From: Haemophilus massiliensis
GTDB taxonomy: Bacteria; Pseudomonadota; Gammaproteobacteria; Enterobacterales; Pasteurellaceae
Reading direction: 5' to 3'
Length of the DNA stretch: 57,230 nt
Assembly: GCA_000752995.2 (NCBI GenBank)
Contig: LM994635.1
Span: forward strand, 416,255 to 473,484
Position numbers and translations under genes: made by a program. Below, in pieces: positions 37,901 to 47,527 of the stretch. Position 1 is the first letter of the stretch. The number at the start of each line of letters is the position of its first letter. The notes under the pieces are model-generated. The model did not search any database. It was not told where the DNA came from and saw only the letters and a program-made list of their open reading frames with translations.

Positions 37901-39437
37901 GGCACACTAATTGATAGGCTTTGTCAAACTGTGATTTTGCCGCGGCCGAAATAGACATTTTCTGCTCAAAATCCAACACGTTGTGGGTGACCTCTTCCGC
38001 TTGCATGGTGAATTCGGCATAATAATCATCCACGTTTTTCACTGTCAGATCCGGCAGTCCGCATAGTTGCTTGGCTTTTTCCAGCGCCTGTATCGCTTGC
38101 TGATATTGCAGCGCACGGGTTTGTTGTGCATCCAATGCCTGTTGGTAGTCCGCCAGCTGACCGCGCAATTGATCCACTTCTTGCTCGGTTTGCTCAAAAC
38201 GCGCCTGACTTTCGGCTTGTTGCTCGCCGGCTTCTTCCAGCGCGGCTTTCTGCTCTTCTAATTTTTCCCGCAATGCGGCGATATCTTCGTGATAACGGGT
38301 GATTTTTTCCTGATGACGCAGCGCATTCAGCACTAAATTCAGGTGATCCGCCGCACTTTGGTGATCCACCTCTAGCGTGCGTTCATTTTCGGCCAGTTCC
38401 GCTGCCTCGCGGCTGAGATCCACCAGACGATGCTGCGAGACATCCTGCTCCCCTTTGGCGCGATACCAATCTTTGCGGAATGTTAACGCACTTTCAATAT
38501 TACCGCGGCGTTCATTGGCATTGCGCATATAATCGGACGCGACGTAGTTGGTGGTTTCGGTGATCAAATGTTTGAATAAATCGCGGTCTGACTGAGTAAC
38601 TTTAATTGCCTCAAGGGTCATGCGGTTTTCACGCAATGCGCTTTCCATATCCTGAAAGGCTTTGCGCACACCGAGATTTTCCGGCAGCAGGTAATCGCGC
38701 AGAGAGCGTGTAATTGCACTGGAAATCCCACCGTACAGAGAAGCTTCAATCAGTTTATAAAATTTGCTGCGATCAGAGGAAGAACGCAGGCGCTTCGGAA
38801 TAATGCCCAGATCAAACATCATCGAATGGTAATCACCGATAGAATGATATTGTTTGAACTGCGCACCGAGCGCTTCGATTTTATCTTTTAATTCGTTTAG
38901 ATTGAGCACCCGCGCCTGACGCTCACCGATGGTCTCGGTAAACACCGCTGTCGGATTTAAGGACAATTCTAAGCCCTGAATGGAAAAGGTTTTGATATCC
39001 ACTTTTTTATCGCGCCCGGCAACCTGCTGCAACCGCACCCCGACCAACACGCGCTGATGCCGGGAATTGACGGTGTCCAACGCGGCGTAACAGACACCCG
39101 GGCGCAATTTGCCGTGCAGACCTTTATCACGCGAACCGCCGGTGGAACCGGCTTCGGTGGTATTGCGAAAATGCAGTAACGTTAAATCGGGAATCAGCGC
39201 AGTCACAAATCCCGCCATGGTGGTGGACTTACCTGCCCCGTTGCCGCCGGAAAGCGTAGTAACCAGTTCATCCAGATCAAAGGTGCGGGCAAAAAAACCG
39301 TTCCAATTGATTAGCGTTAGCGAGCGGAATTTTCCTCGTTGCGGAGAATGGCCTAACGACGCTTCAGCGCCGGATAGTGGCGTTTGTCGACTTTCAGACG
39401 GTTGCATATTAGTTTCCAGTTCCAGCATATCAGACAT
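34938..39437 (-). CDS. mukB: Chromosome partition protein MukB
   Basis: A 1499-residue SMC-like ATPase that organises and separates the chromosome as MukBEF. The N-terminal head has Walker [10 protein letters not shown] at 64-72; long coiled coils surround a hinge near the middle; the C-terminal head has the signature [14 protein letters not shown] and Walker [13 protein letters not shown]. About 33 residues precede the conserved [19 protein letters not shown] that starts near residue 2 in E. coli; H. influenzae MukB is also longer than 1486, as I recall. The start overlaps the mukE stop by one base. Uptake cores lie near 34920 (just after), 35797, 37569 and 37744. Confidence 0.97.
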   Translation of the reverse strand: MSDMLELETNMQPSESRQTPLSGAEASLGHSPQRGKFRSLTLINWNGFFARTFDLDELVTTLSGGNGAGKSTTMAGFVTALIPDLTLLHFRNTTEAGSTGGSRDKGLHGKLRPGVCYAALDTVNSRHQRVLVGVRLQQVAGRDKKVDIKTFSIQGLELSLNPTAVFTETIGERQARVLNLNELKDKIEALGAQFKQYHSIGDYHSMMFDLGIIPKRLRSSSDRSKFYKLIEASLYGGISSAITRSLRDYLLPENLGVRKAFQDMESALRENRMTLEAIKVTQSDRDLFKHLITETTNYVASDYMRNANERRGNIESALTFRKDWYRAKGEQDVSQHRLVDLSREAAELAENERTLEVDHQSAADHLNLVLNALRHQEKITRYHEDIAALREKLEEQKAALEEAGEQQAESQARFEQTEQEVDQLRGQLADYQQALDAQQTRALQYQQAIQALEKAKQLCGLPDLTVKNVDDYYAEFTMQAEEVTHNVLDFEQKMSISAAAKSQFDKAYQLVCRVVGELPRDEAWESAKALLRDYPTQRIQAQQTPQLRAKLHELEQRLAQQQSAVRLLQDFNQRADLALATAEELEDYHAEQENLLEELNAELSEQVESRSTLRQKREQLTALYHDNANKAPAWLTAQAALERLREQSGEQFVDSQDVMNFMQNLLVKERELTIQRDQLEQKRQQLDEQISRLSQPDGSEDARLNMLAERFGGVLLSELYDDVPFEDAPYFSALYGPARHAIVVRDLNAVKAQLAQLEDCPDDLYLIEGDPAAFDDSVLAAQELELGVVVQVSERELRYSKFPEIPLFGRAAREKHLDALQLQREEVAEQYAQRAFEVQKCQRLHEHFGQFVGLHLALAFQPNPETRMAEINRERTDIERELNQLVGDEQQIRLRLDNTKEKIQLLNKLVPQLGLLADDDLPDRIDECREQLDAAEQDEIFIRRHGATLSQLEPIANTLQSDPENYERLKADYERALDLQKQLQQRVFALADVAQRKNHFSYEETVKSETSELNEQLRTRLEQVQQQREQQREQVRQKQVRFTQYNQVYIELRSAYEEKNKMLNELIDEISQLGVRADDGAEERARARRDELSQQLSTSRQRRTYIEKQLTLIESESENLSRRIRKAERDYKTQRELVVAAKASWCAVLRLSRNSDVEKRLNRRELAYLSADELRSMSDKALGALRTAVADNEYLRDALRISEDSRKPENKVRFFIAVYQHLRERIRQDIIKTDDPIDAIEQMEIELSRLTDELTGREKKLAISAESVANIMRKTIQREQNRIRMLNQGLQNIAFGQVKSVRLVVNIRDTHAMLLDALSGNQDDYQDLFSDNRITFSEAIAKLYQRLNPHIDMGQRTAQTIGEELLDYRNYLDLEVEVYRGADGWLRAESGALSTGEAIGTGMSILLMVVQSWEEESRRIRGKDIVPCRLLFLDEAARLDAKSISTLFELCERLDMQLLIAAPENISPEKGTTYKLVRKISGNQEHVHVVGLRGFGAME

Positions 39438-40168
39438 TATTCTTCTTCCCCATCATCTTGCAATTGTTCATCGACATCATCAGATTCTTCGGTTTTTTCC
39501 ACCGCACTTTTTTCCAGTTGCAGCGACACCGGCGTCGCCGCTTCCCCGTCACGAATCAGACGTAACTGAGCTTCGCGCGGATCATCACCGGCACGTACTT
39601 CCGCGCCAAAACGAAACACCGCTTCCGAAATGGTAAATTTGCCGCTGTGCTGTTCGCCGACGGTATAAATCATGCCCAGCCGGCGCAAGCGGTTTAGCGC
39701 GGCCCGCACTTTTTCCGCCAACTTCTGTTTATCCAGATCCGAACCTGAAGAGCGCTGATTCATCGCTTTCAGCAATTTTGTTTCATCGGTTAAATTCAGC
39801 AGTTCGTCATACACTTCCTGCGTGGTAAAAATACCCTGCTGCGCCAAACGTTCCGGGCTTAAATACAAATAACACAACACTTTACCGACCAGCATCTCCA
39901 GCTCGCTTAACACGGAACGGGCGATAAGTGTGGTCGCTTTCGGACGTAAATAGAAAAACCCTTCCGGCGCGCGAATAAGTTCCACATTATAACGGCGGTA
40001 AAACTGATCCAGTTCGGATTGAAAATCCATTAAAAACGCATGATTATCCAAATGTTCCGTACCGATATGTCTGCCGGCGCGCAATTGACTATCCACTTCC
40101 GGAAATAACGGATTGGCCAGCGCCTGGGCCTGTTTAACTGAAATAATATCTTGAAGATTGTCTGTCAT
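39437..40168 (-). CDS. mukE: Chromosome partition protein MukE
   Basis: A 243-residue winged-helix subunit that binds MukF and regulates MukB in the MukBEF condensin. It matches the family over [39 protein letters not shown] and [20 protein letters not shown]. The C-terminus is a very acidic tail ([15 protein letters not shown]), as in E. coli. It lies 12 bp behind mukF. An uptake core near 39501 falls in the stretch that codes for the tail. Confidence 0.96.
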   Translation of the reverse strand: MTDNLQDIISVKQAQALANPLFPEVDSQLRAGRHIGTEHLDNHAFLMDFQSELDQFYRRYNVELIRAPEGFFYLRPKATTLIARSVLSELEMLVGKVLCYLYLSPERLAQQGIFTTQEVYDELLNLTDETKLLKAMNQRSSGSDLDKQKLAEKVRAALNRLRRLGMIYTVGEQHSGKFTISEAVFRFGAEVRAGDDPREAQLRLIRDGEAATPVSLQLEKSAVEKTEESDDVDEQLQDDGEEE

Positions 40169-40180
40169 TGGTTCATCTCT

Positions 40181-41506
40181 TTATTTGTATTCATCGATCG
40201 TATGCGCCTGCACTTGCGCACCGTAACGATTGATTTCTTCCCATTGCGGGTAAACGGCGGCCAAATCCGCACTCGCCATTCCCAAGCGCACTGCCTGATC
40301 CACAATAATCCGTGCCACATCGAAATGGCGCGACAACGGATAATGTTCCAGCTGGGTTTTTAACAGCATACTCAAATTAATTGGGCGTCCGTGTTCACGG
40401 TAATCAATCAGTAATCCCTGCATCTGTTCAACGATTTGCTCGTGCAGATCCGCCAGACTTTCGTATTGCAGCGCTTCCGGCAACTCGCCCAGCGCGTCTT
40501 CCTCCCGCAGTGCCAGTTCTTCATCACGCAAATCGACCAAACGCTCCGCTTGCGCGATCCATAAATACCACGGATCATCAAAATAATGATGAATGGAATG
40601 GCGTAAACGCTGTGAAAAGACACGGTTTTTATCCATATCAATCGCGGTTCGAATAAATTTATGTACGTGGCGGTCATAGCCGATCCATAAATCGATGGTC
40701 TGCTGCCCCCAGCTGATGATTCGGTCAAGCTTTGCCTGCAAATCGGTAATCAGCTGGTCAATAAAATACAGTTCGCTGCGCCCGATCACACAGTTTTGAA
40801 TACGCAGTAATTGCGCCTGCAATTTATCACCGGCGGCATTTAGCGTATCTTGCAATTCGCGCAGATTGCCGGAAGTTTCGTCCAATAATTTCTCGCAGCT
40901 GGCAATGGCCGCTTGCCAGTCTTTCGTTAATAATTCGGCAATTTCATCTTTAATGGTCTGTTGATTTTCGTCCATTACGCGTTGGGAAAAATCAATGCTG
41001 TCAAAAATTTCCGCCACCGAATATTTCAGCGGCGCGAATACATTGCGTCGCCAATGGTGTTCGTCGCCGTCTTCCTCCGCTGCCTCCGAGGCGCGCTGAA
41101 TTTCGTCCGCTACGATAGACAGCTGCACCGACAAACGCAATGCGGAAAATTCGCGCTGACGGATATAATAATCGGATACGCCGACACCGAGCGGGGTTAA
41201 ACGATAAATTGCCAGCCCTTCGGTAAACTCGCTGCTGAACCGGTTTAACAAACGTTGTTTAACCAATTCATTGATAGCATTGTTGGCACGGGTAGAAATC
41301 GTTTCCGGTGATTGATCGAAGGCGGCGGAGATATGACGAAAAAGATCAATAAGATCGGCTTCCAGCAGCTCGCCGTCCAGACGTTCATTATTGTAAACGG
41401 CGATAGCAAGCAAAAAAGACAGGCGTTCTGTCGATAAATTCAACGAGAACTCGCGCTCCCTCGCCCAAGACACTAATTCCGGGATGGTTTGTGAAGTTTC
41501 GAGCAT
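40181..41506 (-). CDS. mukF: Chromosome partition protein MukF (kleisin)
   Basis: A 441-residue kleisin that bridges MukB heads. It matches the family from [20 protein letters not shown] through [20 protein letters not shown] and [20 protein letters not shown] to [14 protein letters not shown] chose the start MLETSQT at 41506, which gives the E. coli length; a longer frame begins twelve codons upstream. The gene is first in mukF-mukE-mukB. In E. coli a methyltransferase gene (cmoM) precedes mukF; here ttcA lies divergently instead. Confidence 0.96.
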   Translation of the reverse strand: MLETSQTIPELVSWAREREFSLNLSTERLSFLLAIAVYNNERLDGELLEADLIDLFRHISAAFDQSPETISTRANNAINELVKQRLLNRFSSEFTEGLAIYRLTPLGVGVSDYYIRQREFSALRLSVQLSIVADEIQRASEAAEEDGDEHHWRRNVFAPLKYSVAEIFDSIDFSQRVMDENQQTIKDEIAELLTKDWQAAIASCEKLLDETSGNLRELQDTLNAAGDKLQAQLLRIQNCVIGRSELYFIDQLITDLQAKLDRIISWGQQTIDLWIGYDRHVHKFIRTAIDMDKNRVFSQRLRHSIHHYFDDPWYLWIAQAERLVDLRDEELALREEDALGELPEALQYESLADLHEQIVEQMQGLLIDYREHGRPINLSMLLKTQLEHYPLSRHFDVARIIVDQAVRLGMASADLAAVYPQWEEINRYGAQVQAHTIDEYK

Positions 41507-41712
41507 TTCGTTTCTCTCACAACTAGATAAAAATACACACAAAATTGCGCTTGATTATACAGGATTTTTAAGGGATCTAATAGCGCGAATTTTAACGCGA
41601 AACATGCGCAAAACGCACCGCACTTTCTGCCGATAAAATATTTTTATTGGAAAAAACCGCATTACCCCTTACTATACGCAGGCTTTTTATTTTTAACCCC
41701 GATAGCATTATC

Positions 41713-42672
41713 ATGATGACTGAGAATTTAAGCGCGCAAAGCGAAAAAGACAAGAAATACACCTATAATTTGAACAAATTACAAAAACGGTTACGCCGTA
41801 ATGTGGGCAATGCCATTGCCGATTTTAATATGATCGAAGACGGCGATAAAGTGATGGTTTGCCTGTCCGGCGGTAAAGACAGTTATACGCTGCTGGATAT
41901 TTTGCTCAATCTGCGCCTGAGTGCGCCGATTCACTTTGATATTGTGGCGGTGAATTTAGATCAGAAACAGCCGGGTTTTCCGGAACATGTTCTGCCGCAG
42001 TATCTGGAAAACATCGGCGTGGAATATCACATCGTGCAGGAAAACACCTACGGCATCGTCAAACAAAAAATTCCGGCGGGAAAAACTACCTGTTCGCTGT
42101 GTTCCCGCTTACGCCGCGGTATTTTATATCGTACGGCAAGTGAACTCGGCGCGACCAAAATCGCCCTCGGTCATCACCGCGACGACATGCTGGAAACCTT
42201 GTTTTTAAATATGTTTTACGGCGGAAAACTGAAATCCATGCCGCCGAAACTGATCAGCGATGACGGAAAACAGATTGTTATTCGCCCGCTGGCGTATTGC
42301 AAAGAAAAAGATATTGAGAAATATGCCGCGGCGAAACAGTTCCCGATAATTCCTTGTAATCTGTGTGGTTCGCAACCGAATTTGCAGCGTCAGGTAGTAA
42401 AAGACATGCTGCAAAAATGGGATCGCCAATACCCGGGACGGATTGAAACCATGTTCAGCGCTATGCAGCATATTGTCCCTTCCCATCTTTGCGACGCTAC
42501 TTTATTTGATTTCAAACATATCCAACGCGGGCAAATCATTGAGGGATTGGAAGGTGATATTGCCTTTGATAAACCGGAAATTCCCGCTGCACCGTTGGTT
42601 GATGCCGATGACGAAGACGCCCAGACAGATTTTCGCGCCGACGATCCGATCCAATTCAAAGCAATCGACTGA
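41713..42672 (+). CDS. ttcA: tRNA 2-thiocytidine biosynthesis protein TtcA
   Basis: An iron-sulfur enzyme of 319 residues that puts sulfur on cytidine 32 of tRNA. The PP-loop is [12 protein letters not shown]. The conserved cysteines are CSLCSRLRR and a third Cys in [12 protein letters not shown], which hold a 4Fe-4S cluster. I chose the first of two adjacent ATG codons (41713, 41716); an upstream TTG would add 22 unlikely residues. The C-terminus is extended and acidic. Confidence 0.95.
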   Translation: MMTENLSAQSEKDKKYTYNLNKLQKRLRRNVGNAIADFNMIEDGDKVMVCLSGGKDSYTLLDILLNLRLSAPIHFDIVAVNLDQKQPGFPEHVLPQYLENIGVEYHIVQENTYGIVKQKIPAGKTTCSLCSRLRRGILYRTASELGATKIALGHHRDDMLETLFLNMFYGGKLKSMPPKLISDDGKQIVIRPLAYCKEKDIEKYAAAKQFPIIPCNLCGSQPNLQRQVVKDMLQKWDRQYPGRIETMFSAMQHIVPSHLCDATLFDFKHIQRGQIIEGLEGDIAFDKPEIPAAPLVDADDEDAQTDFRADDPIQFKAID

Positions 42673-42688
42673 TTTCTTGCCGAGCAAC

Positions 42689-42731
42689 AAAAAGTGCGGT
42701 TGAAATTTTTCTTATTTTTGAACCGCACCTG
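42689..42731 (+). terminator. Uptake-sequence hairpin after ttcA
   Basis: AAGTGCGGTT (42692-42701) pairs with AACCGCACC (42721-42729). The second arm is not a perfect uptake core but keeps the pairing. T-rich bases fill the loop. Confidence 0.65.
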
Positions 42732-42735
42732 ATTT

Positions 42736-42772
42736 AAGGACTGACTTTGATGCCCTATCGCGTTCAGTCCTT
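42736..42772. promoter_or_regulatory. Second hairpin in the ttcA-nitroreductase gap
   Basis: AAGGACTGA (42736-42744) pairs perfectly with TCAGTCCTT (42764-42772) around a 19-base loop. It starts 5 bp after the uptake-sequence hairpin and lies about 105 bp before the nitroreductase gene. It may be a backup terminator or a leader element of the next transcript. Confidence 0.5.
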
Positions 42773-42877
42773 GTAATTTTGCATTTCAACAGAAATAAAT
42801 CATTGATGTGCCGATACAACGGACATCGTTTCCTTTATAATAAGCCGAATTTTCATCACTCAAACAGGAGAAAAACG

Positions 42878-43540
42878 ATGAATCCAATCACAAAACAACA
42901 AGTATTGGACGGCTTTCATTTCCGCGCCGCCACCCGTCACTATGATCCGCAAAAGAAAGTCAGCAAAGCGGATTTTCAGTATATTTTGGAACTGGCCCGT
43001 TTATCGCCGAGTTCCGTAGGGTCTGAACCTTGGCAATTTCTTGTAATTCAAAACCCAGCAATTCGCGCCAAAATCAAAGCCGTGGGCTGGGGAATCGCAA
43101 CACAAATTGACGATGCCAGCTATGTTGTGGCGATTTTAGCGAAGAAAAATGCCCGCTACGATTCTGACTATTTCCGTCGTGCTTTGGAAAAACGCGGCCT
43201 GAATGAGGAGCAAATAGATAAAGCCATTTCGCGTTATCAATCATTCCAAATGGAGGATATGAAACTATTGGAAAGCGAGCGCGCACTCTTTGACTGGGCT
43301 TCCAAACAAACCTATATCGCACTGGCGAATATGATGACCGGTGCTGCGTTTATCGGAATAGACAGCTGTCCGGTGGAGGGATTCAATTATGCCGAAGTCA
43401 ACCGAATTCTGGCTGAAACCGGTGCTTTTGACCCGAATGAATGGGGTGTTTCCGTTATGGTGACGTTCGGCTATCGCGCCAAGGAAATCAAAGCCAAATA
43501 CCGCAAACCGATAGAAGATATCGTGACTTGGCTGGAATAA
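42878..43540 (+). CDS. FMN-dependent NAD(P)H nitroreductase-like oxidoreductase
   Basis: A 220-residue protein of the nitroreductase family (NfsB type), which uses FMN and NAD(P)H to reduce nitro compounds or quinones in the cytoplasm. The N-terminal FMN-binding pattern FRAATRHYDPQKKVSKADFQ and LSPSSVGSEPWQFLVIQN are visible, as is the dimer-core QTYIALANMMTGAAFIGIDS. The ATG at 42878 follows AGGAG by 8 bases and gives the usual length. The natural substrate is unknown. An SMR efflux gene starts 9 bp downstream, so they may be cotranscribed. Confidence 0.88.
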   Translation: MNPITKQQVLDGFHFRAATRHYDPQKKVSKADFQYILELARLSPSSVGSEPWQFLVIQNPAIRAKIKAVGWGIATQIDDASYVVAILAKKNARYDSDYFRRALEKRGLNEEQIDKAISRYQSFQMEDMKLLESERALFDWASKQTYIALANMMTGAAFIGIDSCPVEGFNYAEVNRILAETGAFDPNEWGVSVMVTFGYRAKEIKAKYRKPIEDIVTWLE

Positions 43541-43549
43541 GCGCGGATT

Positions 43550-43879
43550 ATGAATCATTGGATTTTACTCAGCGGCGCCATCGGTTTGGAAATTATCGCA
43601 ACCAGCCTATTAAAAGCCAGCGATGGCTTTACCAAAACCACACCGACTGTCGGCGCATTGCTGCTGTACGGTCTGTCATTTTATTTGCTGGCAATAGTAC
43701 TGCGCACCCTGCCGGTAGGCATTGCCTATGCGGTGTGGTCCGGCGTGGGCATTATACTCACTGCGATTGTGGCTTATTTCGTGTTCGGTCAAAAAATCGA
43801 TCTGGCGGGCGGCATCGGTATCGGATTGATTATCGCCGGCGTTTTGGTAATCAACCTGTTTTCTGCTAATTCTCACTAA
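43550..43879 (+). CDS. emrE: Small multidrug resistance efflux protein, EmrE-like
   Basis: A 109-residue protein with four membrane segments. The essential Glu14 is present (LSGAIGLEIIATSLLKASDG), and the segment GIAYAVWSGVGIILT matches EmrE closely. EmrE-type dimers exchange protons for quaternary ammonium dyes and antiseptics. The signature favours the EmrE/QacE branch over the guanidinium exporters (Gdx/SugE), but sequence alone does not fix the substrate. Confidence 0.9.
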   Translation: MNHWILLSGAIGLEIIATSLLKASDGFTKTTPTVGALLLYGLSFYLLAIVLRTLPVGIAYAVWSGVGIILTAIVAYFVFGQKIDLAGGIGIGLIIAGVLVINLFSANSH

Positions 43880-43882
43880 AGC

Positions 43883-43922
43883 AAAAGTGCGGTGATTTTT
43901 TTCAAAGTTTCACCGCACTTTT
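43883..43922 (+). terminator. Inverted uptake-sequence terminator after emrE
   Basis: AAAAGTGCGGTGA (43883-43895) pairs perfectly with TCACCGCACTTTT (43910-43922), ending in TTTT. Both arms are exact uptake cores. Confidence 0.85.
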
Positions 43923-43970
43923 CACTATGCTGCGTTATCACCATAACAATATGATTTTCAATTATGATAA

Positions 43971-44011
43971 GAAAAAACCGGAACCACTTCTTTTTTCCAA
44001 TGATTCCGGCT
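43971..44011 (-). terminator. Terminator of the tmRNA gene
   Basis: On the minus strand CCGGAAT near 44009 pairs with TTCCGG ending at 43978, followed by six T. It starts about 25 bp after the tmRNA CCA end. Confidence 0.8.
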
Positions 44012-44035
44012 TGTTAGTCTATTATGATATTAATT

Positions 44036-44402
44036 TGGTGGAGCTGGGGGGAGTTGAACCCCCGTCCGAAATTACTCTACCTTCAGTCCTACACGTTTAG
44101 TCTGGTCTTTGATTTCATTTATCCCCTGCGGACAGACACGCGAAGAATAAACTAGCTATCTTCAATTTAACGTTTCGATCCTATAGCTGCGGCGTCCACG
44201 CGATCTCGTTTGGATTTGACTCCTCTTGATCCCCGTCTTACGAGCGGAAGCTAGGGAGAGAAGGCTATGAGCAGGTTATTAAGCTGCTAAAGCGTATTGT
44301 TCGTCGTTTGCGACTATTTTTTTGCGGTTTGTTTACGAGGCCTACCGCACCTCGACGTGCACCTTGGGCTTCGCTAATCCCGTCGAATCCAGAATCAGCC
44401 CC
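44036..44402 (-). ncRNA. ssrA: Transfer-messenger RNA (tmRNA)
   Basis: A 367-nt tmRNA that frees stalled ribosomes and tags the unfinished protein for degradation. The 5' end reads GGGGCTGATTCTGGATTCGA and the 3' end has a T-arm like GGGGGTTCAACTCCCCCC and an encoded CCA. Together these ends form the tRNA-Ala-like domain. The tag frame (44279-44311) encodes ANDEQYALAA. The ends were set by matching known tmRNA ends. Two proteins that act with tagged proteins or stress, SspB and SspA, are encoded 5-6 kb away in this window. Confidence 0.98.
44279..44311 (-). other. tmRNA tag-peptide frame (ANDEQYALAA)
   Basis: The resume codon GCA is followed by codons for NDEQYALAA and a double stop TAATAA. 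The ending YALAA is recognised by ClpX, and the AND part by SspB. As I recall, this tag is the H. influenzae tag; E. coli has ANDENYALAA. Confidence 0.95.
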
Positions 44403-44463
44403 AAAATCGACCTAATTTTAACAAAAATCGGATGAAATACAAAATGAATAATGCTTTTATTTA

Positions 44464-44497
44464 ATAAAAAAGCCGGGAACATATTCTCCGGCCTTTG
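44464..44497 (-). terminator. Terminator after the repeat-rich lipoprotein gene
   Basis: On the minus strand GCCGG near 44492 pairs with CCGGC near 44476, with further pairs toward the loop, followed by a run of six T. Confidence 0.85.
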
Positions 44498-44519
44498 CTT
44501 TCACAACCAAGTGTAAAAA

Positions 44520-44975
44520 TTATTCGGATTTTACCGCATCTTTCACTTCTGCTGCTTTTTCGTCAGCTGCATCTTTAACTTCTTCCGCTTTCTCTGCTGC
44601 AGAATCTTTTAGCTCTTGAGCATCCTGTTTGATCTCTTCAGCTTTTTCTGCGGCAGCATCTTTCATTTCCTGAGCACTGTCTTTTGCTGCTTCAGTTTTA
44701 TCTGACATTGCGTCTTTAGCTTCAGCGGCTTTATCCGACATGGCATCTTTCATTTCGGCAGCTTTGTCCATCACTGCATCTTTAGCTTCTTTCGCTTTCG
44801 CGACAGTCGCGTCTTTAACATCCGCCGCAGCCTGAGAAACGGCTTCTTTAGCTTCGGATACGCTATCTTTCGCATGTTCAACCTGCTGTGAAGCGTCATC
44901 TTTTTTATCGAAACAACCGGTTACTGTTAATGTCGCACCTAATACTAAGGCTGCTAATAGTGATTTTTTCATCAT
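44520..44975 (-). CDS. Lipoprotein with LEA-like coiled repeats
   Basis: A 151-residue protein. The lipobox LTVTGC gives a lipidated Cys near residue 21, so it is anchored in the envelope. The rest is almost only Ala, Lys, Glu, Asp, Met and Ser, in repeats of about 11 residues such as AKDAMSDKAAE, AKDSAQEMKDA and AEEVKDAADEK. Such patterns form amphipathic helices, as in LEA group 3 proteins and apolipoproteins, and may shield membranes or proteins under stress. Middle units are nearly identical at DNA level, which could allow copy change. I do not recognise a named family. It starts with two adjacent ATG codons. A terminator follows and the tmRNA gene lies beyond, transcribed the same way. 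Confidence 0.85.
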   Translation of the reverse strand: MMKKSLLAALVLGATLTVTGCFDKKDDASQQVEHAKDSVSEAKEAVSQAAADVKDATVAKAKEAKDAVMDKAAEMKDAMSDKAAEAKDAMSDKTEAAKDSAQEMKDAAAEKAEEIKQDAQELKDSAAEKAEEVKDAADEKAAEVKDAVKSE

Positions 44976-45302
44976 TACTCCTATAATTGATTAAATCATT
45001 ATAATGCACAAACTCGGTCTGCGCTGGGTGCTATTGTGTAACAATTTTTTTTGAAAGGGAACTCTTATTTGCATTTTTTCGCTGAAAATATTCGATACAA
45101 CCGCTGAAAAAACTAAAAATAAGAAATTAACCCATTGAATATATAGAAAATAAAACTTTCTTTAAATGAAGTGTTAGATCATGTAAATCCCTATCGGTAG
45201 CGAAGTGCGGTTAATTTTTATCCGAAAAACGAGGTGTTTAGGGAGAAATCATGATAAAAACCCGCTAAATCTATTGAATTAACGGGTACTTTACTATCAA
45301 GG
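44976..45302. other. Gap between lipoprotein gene and bioD2
   Basis: These 327 AT-rich bases hold the lipoprotein promoter near its start, an uptake core near 45204, and the bioD2 terminator at 45255-45287. I see no reading frame or RNA gene. Confidence 0.7.
45255..45287 (-). terminator. Terminator after bioD2
   Basis: On the minus strand ACCCG (45287-45283) pairs with CGGGT (45264-45260), followed directly by TTTT. Confidence 0.75.
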
Positions 45303-46031
45303 CTATTTTACCAACTCAGTTTGCAAATACGTCAAGCGTTCAATATCGGTAATATATTGCCCCAACGCCTGTATTTCCGGTTTATGCACATAAGGAATCT
45401 TTCCTAATAACGGCGCCTCAATTTTTGCGCTCAGCATATCAATAATTTCGGCATAATGCCCTAACCCCGGATTTATCCGATTGGCAATCCATCCGATTAG
45501 CGGCAGCCCCGACTGTTGTATTGACTGCACAGTTAATAGTGAATGATTTATGCAGCCTTCTTTAATACCGACCACCAGCACAACCGGCATATTCCGACTT
45601 TTTGCCCAGTCGGCGAAGGTGTAGTATTTATTTATCGGCGTCAACCAACCAAAGGCGCCTTCAACCAGAACCGATTGGTAAGTGCCGACCAGACGATCCA
45701 AATCCGTATTGATTTTATTAATATCAATACGTTTGCTTTCTGCCGTTAACATCGGCAAGGTGTGCTCAAAACTGTAGCTGTTGATATCCTGATAACTGAC
45801 ATTCTCGTTGGTAGAATTCATTAATGTCAGCACATCCGGGTTATTTTCTGAACCATAATCGCTGTCAGAAAGGTTTTGTGTTTCCGTATAAACCGGTTCA
45901 TCCTGACCACAGGCAACAGGTTTGTAACCGACAATTTGAATCCCTGCATGCTGTAACGCCTGAATAATCGCACGGCTGGAAATGGTTTTACCGACATTGG
46001 TATCCGTACCGGTGACAAAAAAGCTGCTCAT
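45303..46031 (-). CDS. bioD2: Dethiobiotin synthetase-like protein (BioD2/YnfK type)
   Basis: A 242-residue ATPase-fold protein. The P-loop is [10 protein letters not shown] near the N-terminus; VGYKPVACG and [10 protein letters not shown] follow, and the C-terminal half has [20 protein letters not shown] and [20 protein letters not shown], close to E. coli YnfK. BioD forms the ureido ring of dethiobiotin from diaminopelargonate and CO2. No other biotin genes are near, and the physiological role of the YnfK paralog is less certain. The ynfK-mlc neighbourhood of E. coli is kept here, with mlc-like gene just upstream. Confidence 0.85.
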   Translation of the reverse strand: MSSFFVTGTDTNVGKTISSRAIIQALQHAGIQIVGYKPVACGQDEPVYTETQNLSDSDYGSENNPDVLTLMNSTNENVSYQDINSYSFEHTLPMLTAESKRIDINKINTDLDRLVGTYQSVLVEGAFGWLTPINKYYTFADWAKSRNMPVVLVVGIKEGCINHSLLTVQSIQQSGLPLIGWIANRINPGLGHYAEIIDMLSAKIEAPLLGKIPYVHKPEIQALGQYITDIERLTYLQTELVK

Positions 46032-46117
46032 TATCCTTCCTCTTGTTATGTTGTTCGGAGGGATTCTAAAGGAATTTTTAGTTACGGATATTGAGCTAAC
46101 ACAAAATTTAATGGATT

Positions 46118-47338
46118 TTATCGTTTATCTTGAATTAAATGTGCCAGCAGAGTGCCATCATAGATACCTTGTTTGACCGCGGCGGTAATCACAATCGGGC
46201 TTTTCCAGTCATATTGACTGACAATTACTTCAGATTTGTGTTTATAAGGTTTGAGCAGATCGCTCAAACGGGCATTCAAACGCGGTAAAAAAATATCTTT
46301 AGCCGCCAATAAACTGGTGCTGAGCATAATCTTTTGCGAGGCAAAGAGATTAACCAGATTCATCAGCAAATAAGCCAGTACGTCGGCGATATGGTATAAA
46401 ATATCTATTGCCGGGCGCTCCCCTTGCTGCGCTTTTTGACATAAAAACTGAATTTTTTCGGCATTATTGGGCAAGGCGTTGTTCGGATAAAACTGATCCG
46501 TCAGTTGATAAATTGCATCGTGGGTAATTTGGCGACTTGCCTGATAGCGGGCGGCTTCCGGTAAATTCGGATGTAATCCGTCCTGTAGTGCGCTCAGTTT
46601 CGGCACTATCATTTGATCAATATTCATGCGCGATTTGTCATACAGAATTTTACCTTGTGACAGTACATTCAGATTGATGACGTCATCTAGTTGGAGAAAG
46701 AGCACGTTATCGCAGCCGATTACGCTGCCTAACGTTCCCTCCGCCAATAACCAATCTTGAAAATATTCCGTCACAAGAATCGGGATATTAAAGTGCGGTT
46801 CAAATAATGTTTTTAAATCCAGCTCCAGTCTGGTTTGCCCCAGACGGCACAATTTATTGGTGCGGCGATCCAGTTCACCGACAACCGCGATAGAAAAGGT
46901 GATCGGATGATTTAATTGCGGTTTGATTTGCAGCATAAATTGTTTCAGGCACTGAATCAAAACCTGATCTAGCCGGGTTAAATCCTCCTCGGTTAAAGGA
47001 TAATCGATTTGTTGCAGTAATGAACCGTCCAGCCCGTATAACAAAATATTAAAACGATCTTCAAATAAAATTGCGCATAAGGATTGCCAATAAAACGGCG
47101 AGACGCATAACCCTACTGCCGGGCGCCCGCGGGATTCCGTATTTCGTACCGCTCTTTCAATGATAAGGTTCTCTTCTATCAGCTTACGGGTTAATGCGGT
47201 AATTGTGGCGGGTGCTAAGCGGGATAATTTGGATAAATCAATGCGTGAAATTTCTTCAAACTGTTCAATTAAACGGTAAATTTTACCTAACTGCTTTAAT
47301 TTTAACGGTAATTTATCTTCTCTTCTTACCTTGGTCAT
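46118..47338 (-). CDS. Mlc-like ROK-family regulator lacking the zinc motif
   Basis: A 406-residue repressor-type ROK protein. The N-terminal helix-turn-helix ([20 protein letters not shown], then [18 protein letters not shown]) and the following RGRPAVGL match Mlc/NagC. In E. coli Mlc a zinc site GHTQ plus CYCGNHGCLE follows; the corresponding stretch here (around [20 protein letters not shown]) has no cysteine, so the zinc site is gone. ROK kinase residues are also not evident. Mlc represses sugar uptake genes and is released by the glucose transporter EIICB. Position next to bioD2 supports orthology with mlc; the changed core means inducer and control may differ. An uptake core lies inside near 46791. 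Confidence 0.82.
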   Translation of the reverse strand: MTKVRREDKLPLKLKQLGKIYRLIEQFEEISRIDLSKLSRLAPATITALTRKLIEENLIIERAVRNTESRGRPAVGLCVSPFYWQSLCAILFEDRFNILLYGLDGSLLQQIDYPLTEEDLTRLDQVLIQCLKQFMLQIKPQLNHPITFSIAVVGELDRRTNKLCRLGQTRLELDLKTLFEPHFNIPILVTEYFQDWLLAEGTLGSVIGCDNVLFLQLDDVINLNVLSQGKILYDKSRMNIDQMIVPKLSALQDGLHPNLPEAARYQASRQITHDAIYQLTDQFYPNNALPNNAEKIQFLCQKAQQGERPAIDILYHIADVLAYLLMNLVNLFASQKIMLSTSLLAAKDIFLPRLNARLSDLLKPYKHKSEVIVSQYDWKSPIVITAAVKQGIYDGTLLAHLIQDKR

Positions 47339-47421
47339 ACAATGCTCTATTTAATTTATACAATAAAATTATTTCATTTATACCAGTTAGGTGCTTAAAG
47401 ACAAGATTTTTACTCCAATTA

Positions 47422-47437
47422 TGTGTGCCAAGTCACA
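47422..47437. promoter_or_regulatory. CRP-like site between the Mlc-like gene and asnS
   Basis: TGTGTGCCAAGTCACA matches TGTGA-N6-TCACA with one mismatch. It lies 84 bp upstream of the Mlc-like gene; mlc is CRP-controlled in E. coli. Confidence 0.5.
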
Positions 47438-47527
47438 AAAACAAAAAATGAATTCATTTTGGTAATTTAACTGACTTGCGGTAAACTAAGCGGGTTTTTA
47501 TTCAAAATTATTTAATCTGAGGTGGAT

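Noticed and set aside
39109..39636. 175-codon open frame on the plus strand
   Set aside because: It is antisense across the mukB-mukE junction and reads as low-complexity Ser/Pro sequence.
43441..43869. 142-codon plus-strand frame over the end of the nitroreductase gene and emrE
   Set aside because: It overlaps two well-supported genes in another frame and is rich in Arg and His without a recognisable domain.
44640..44800. CRISPR-like array in the lipoprotein region
   Set aside because: The repeats are in frame, without unique spacers of constant length, and encode the repeated peptide.
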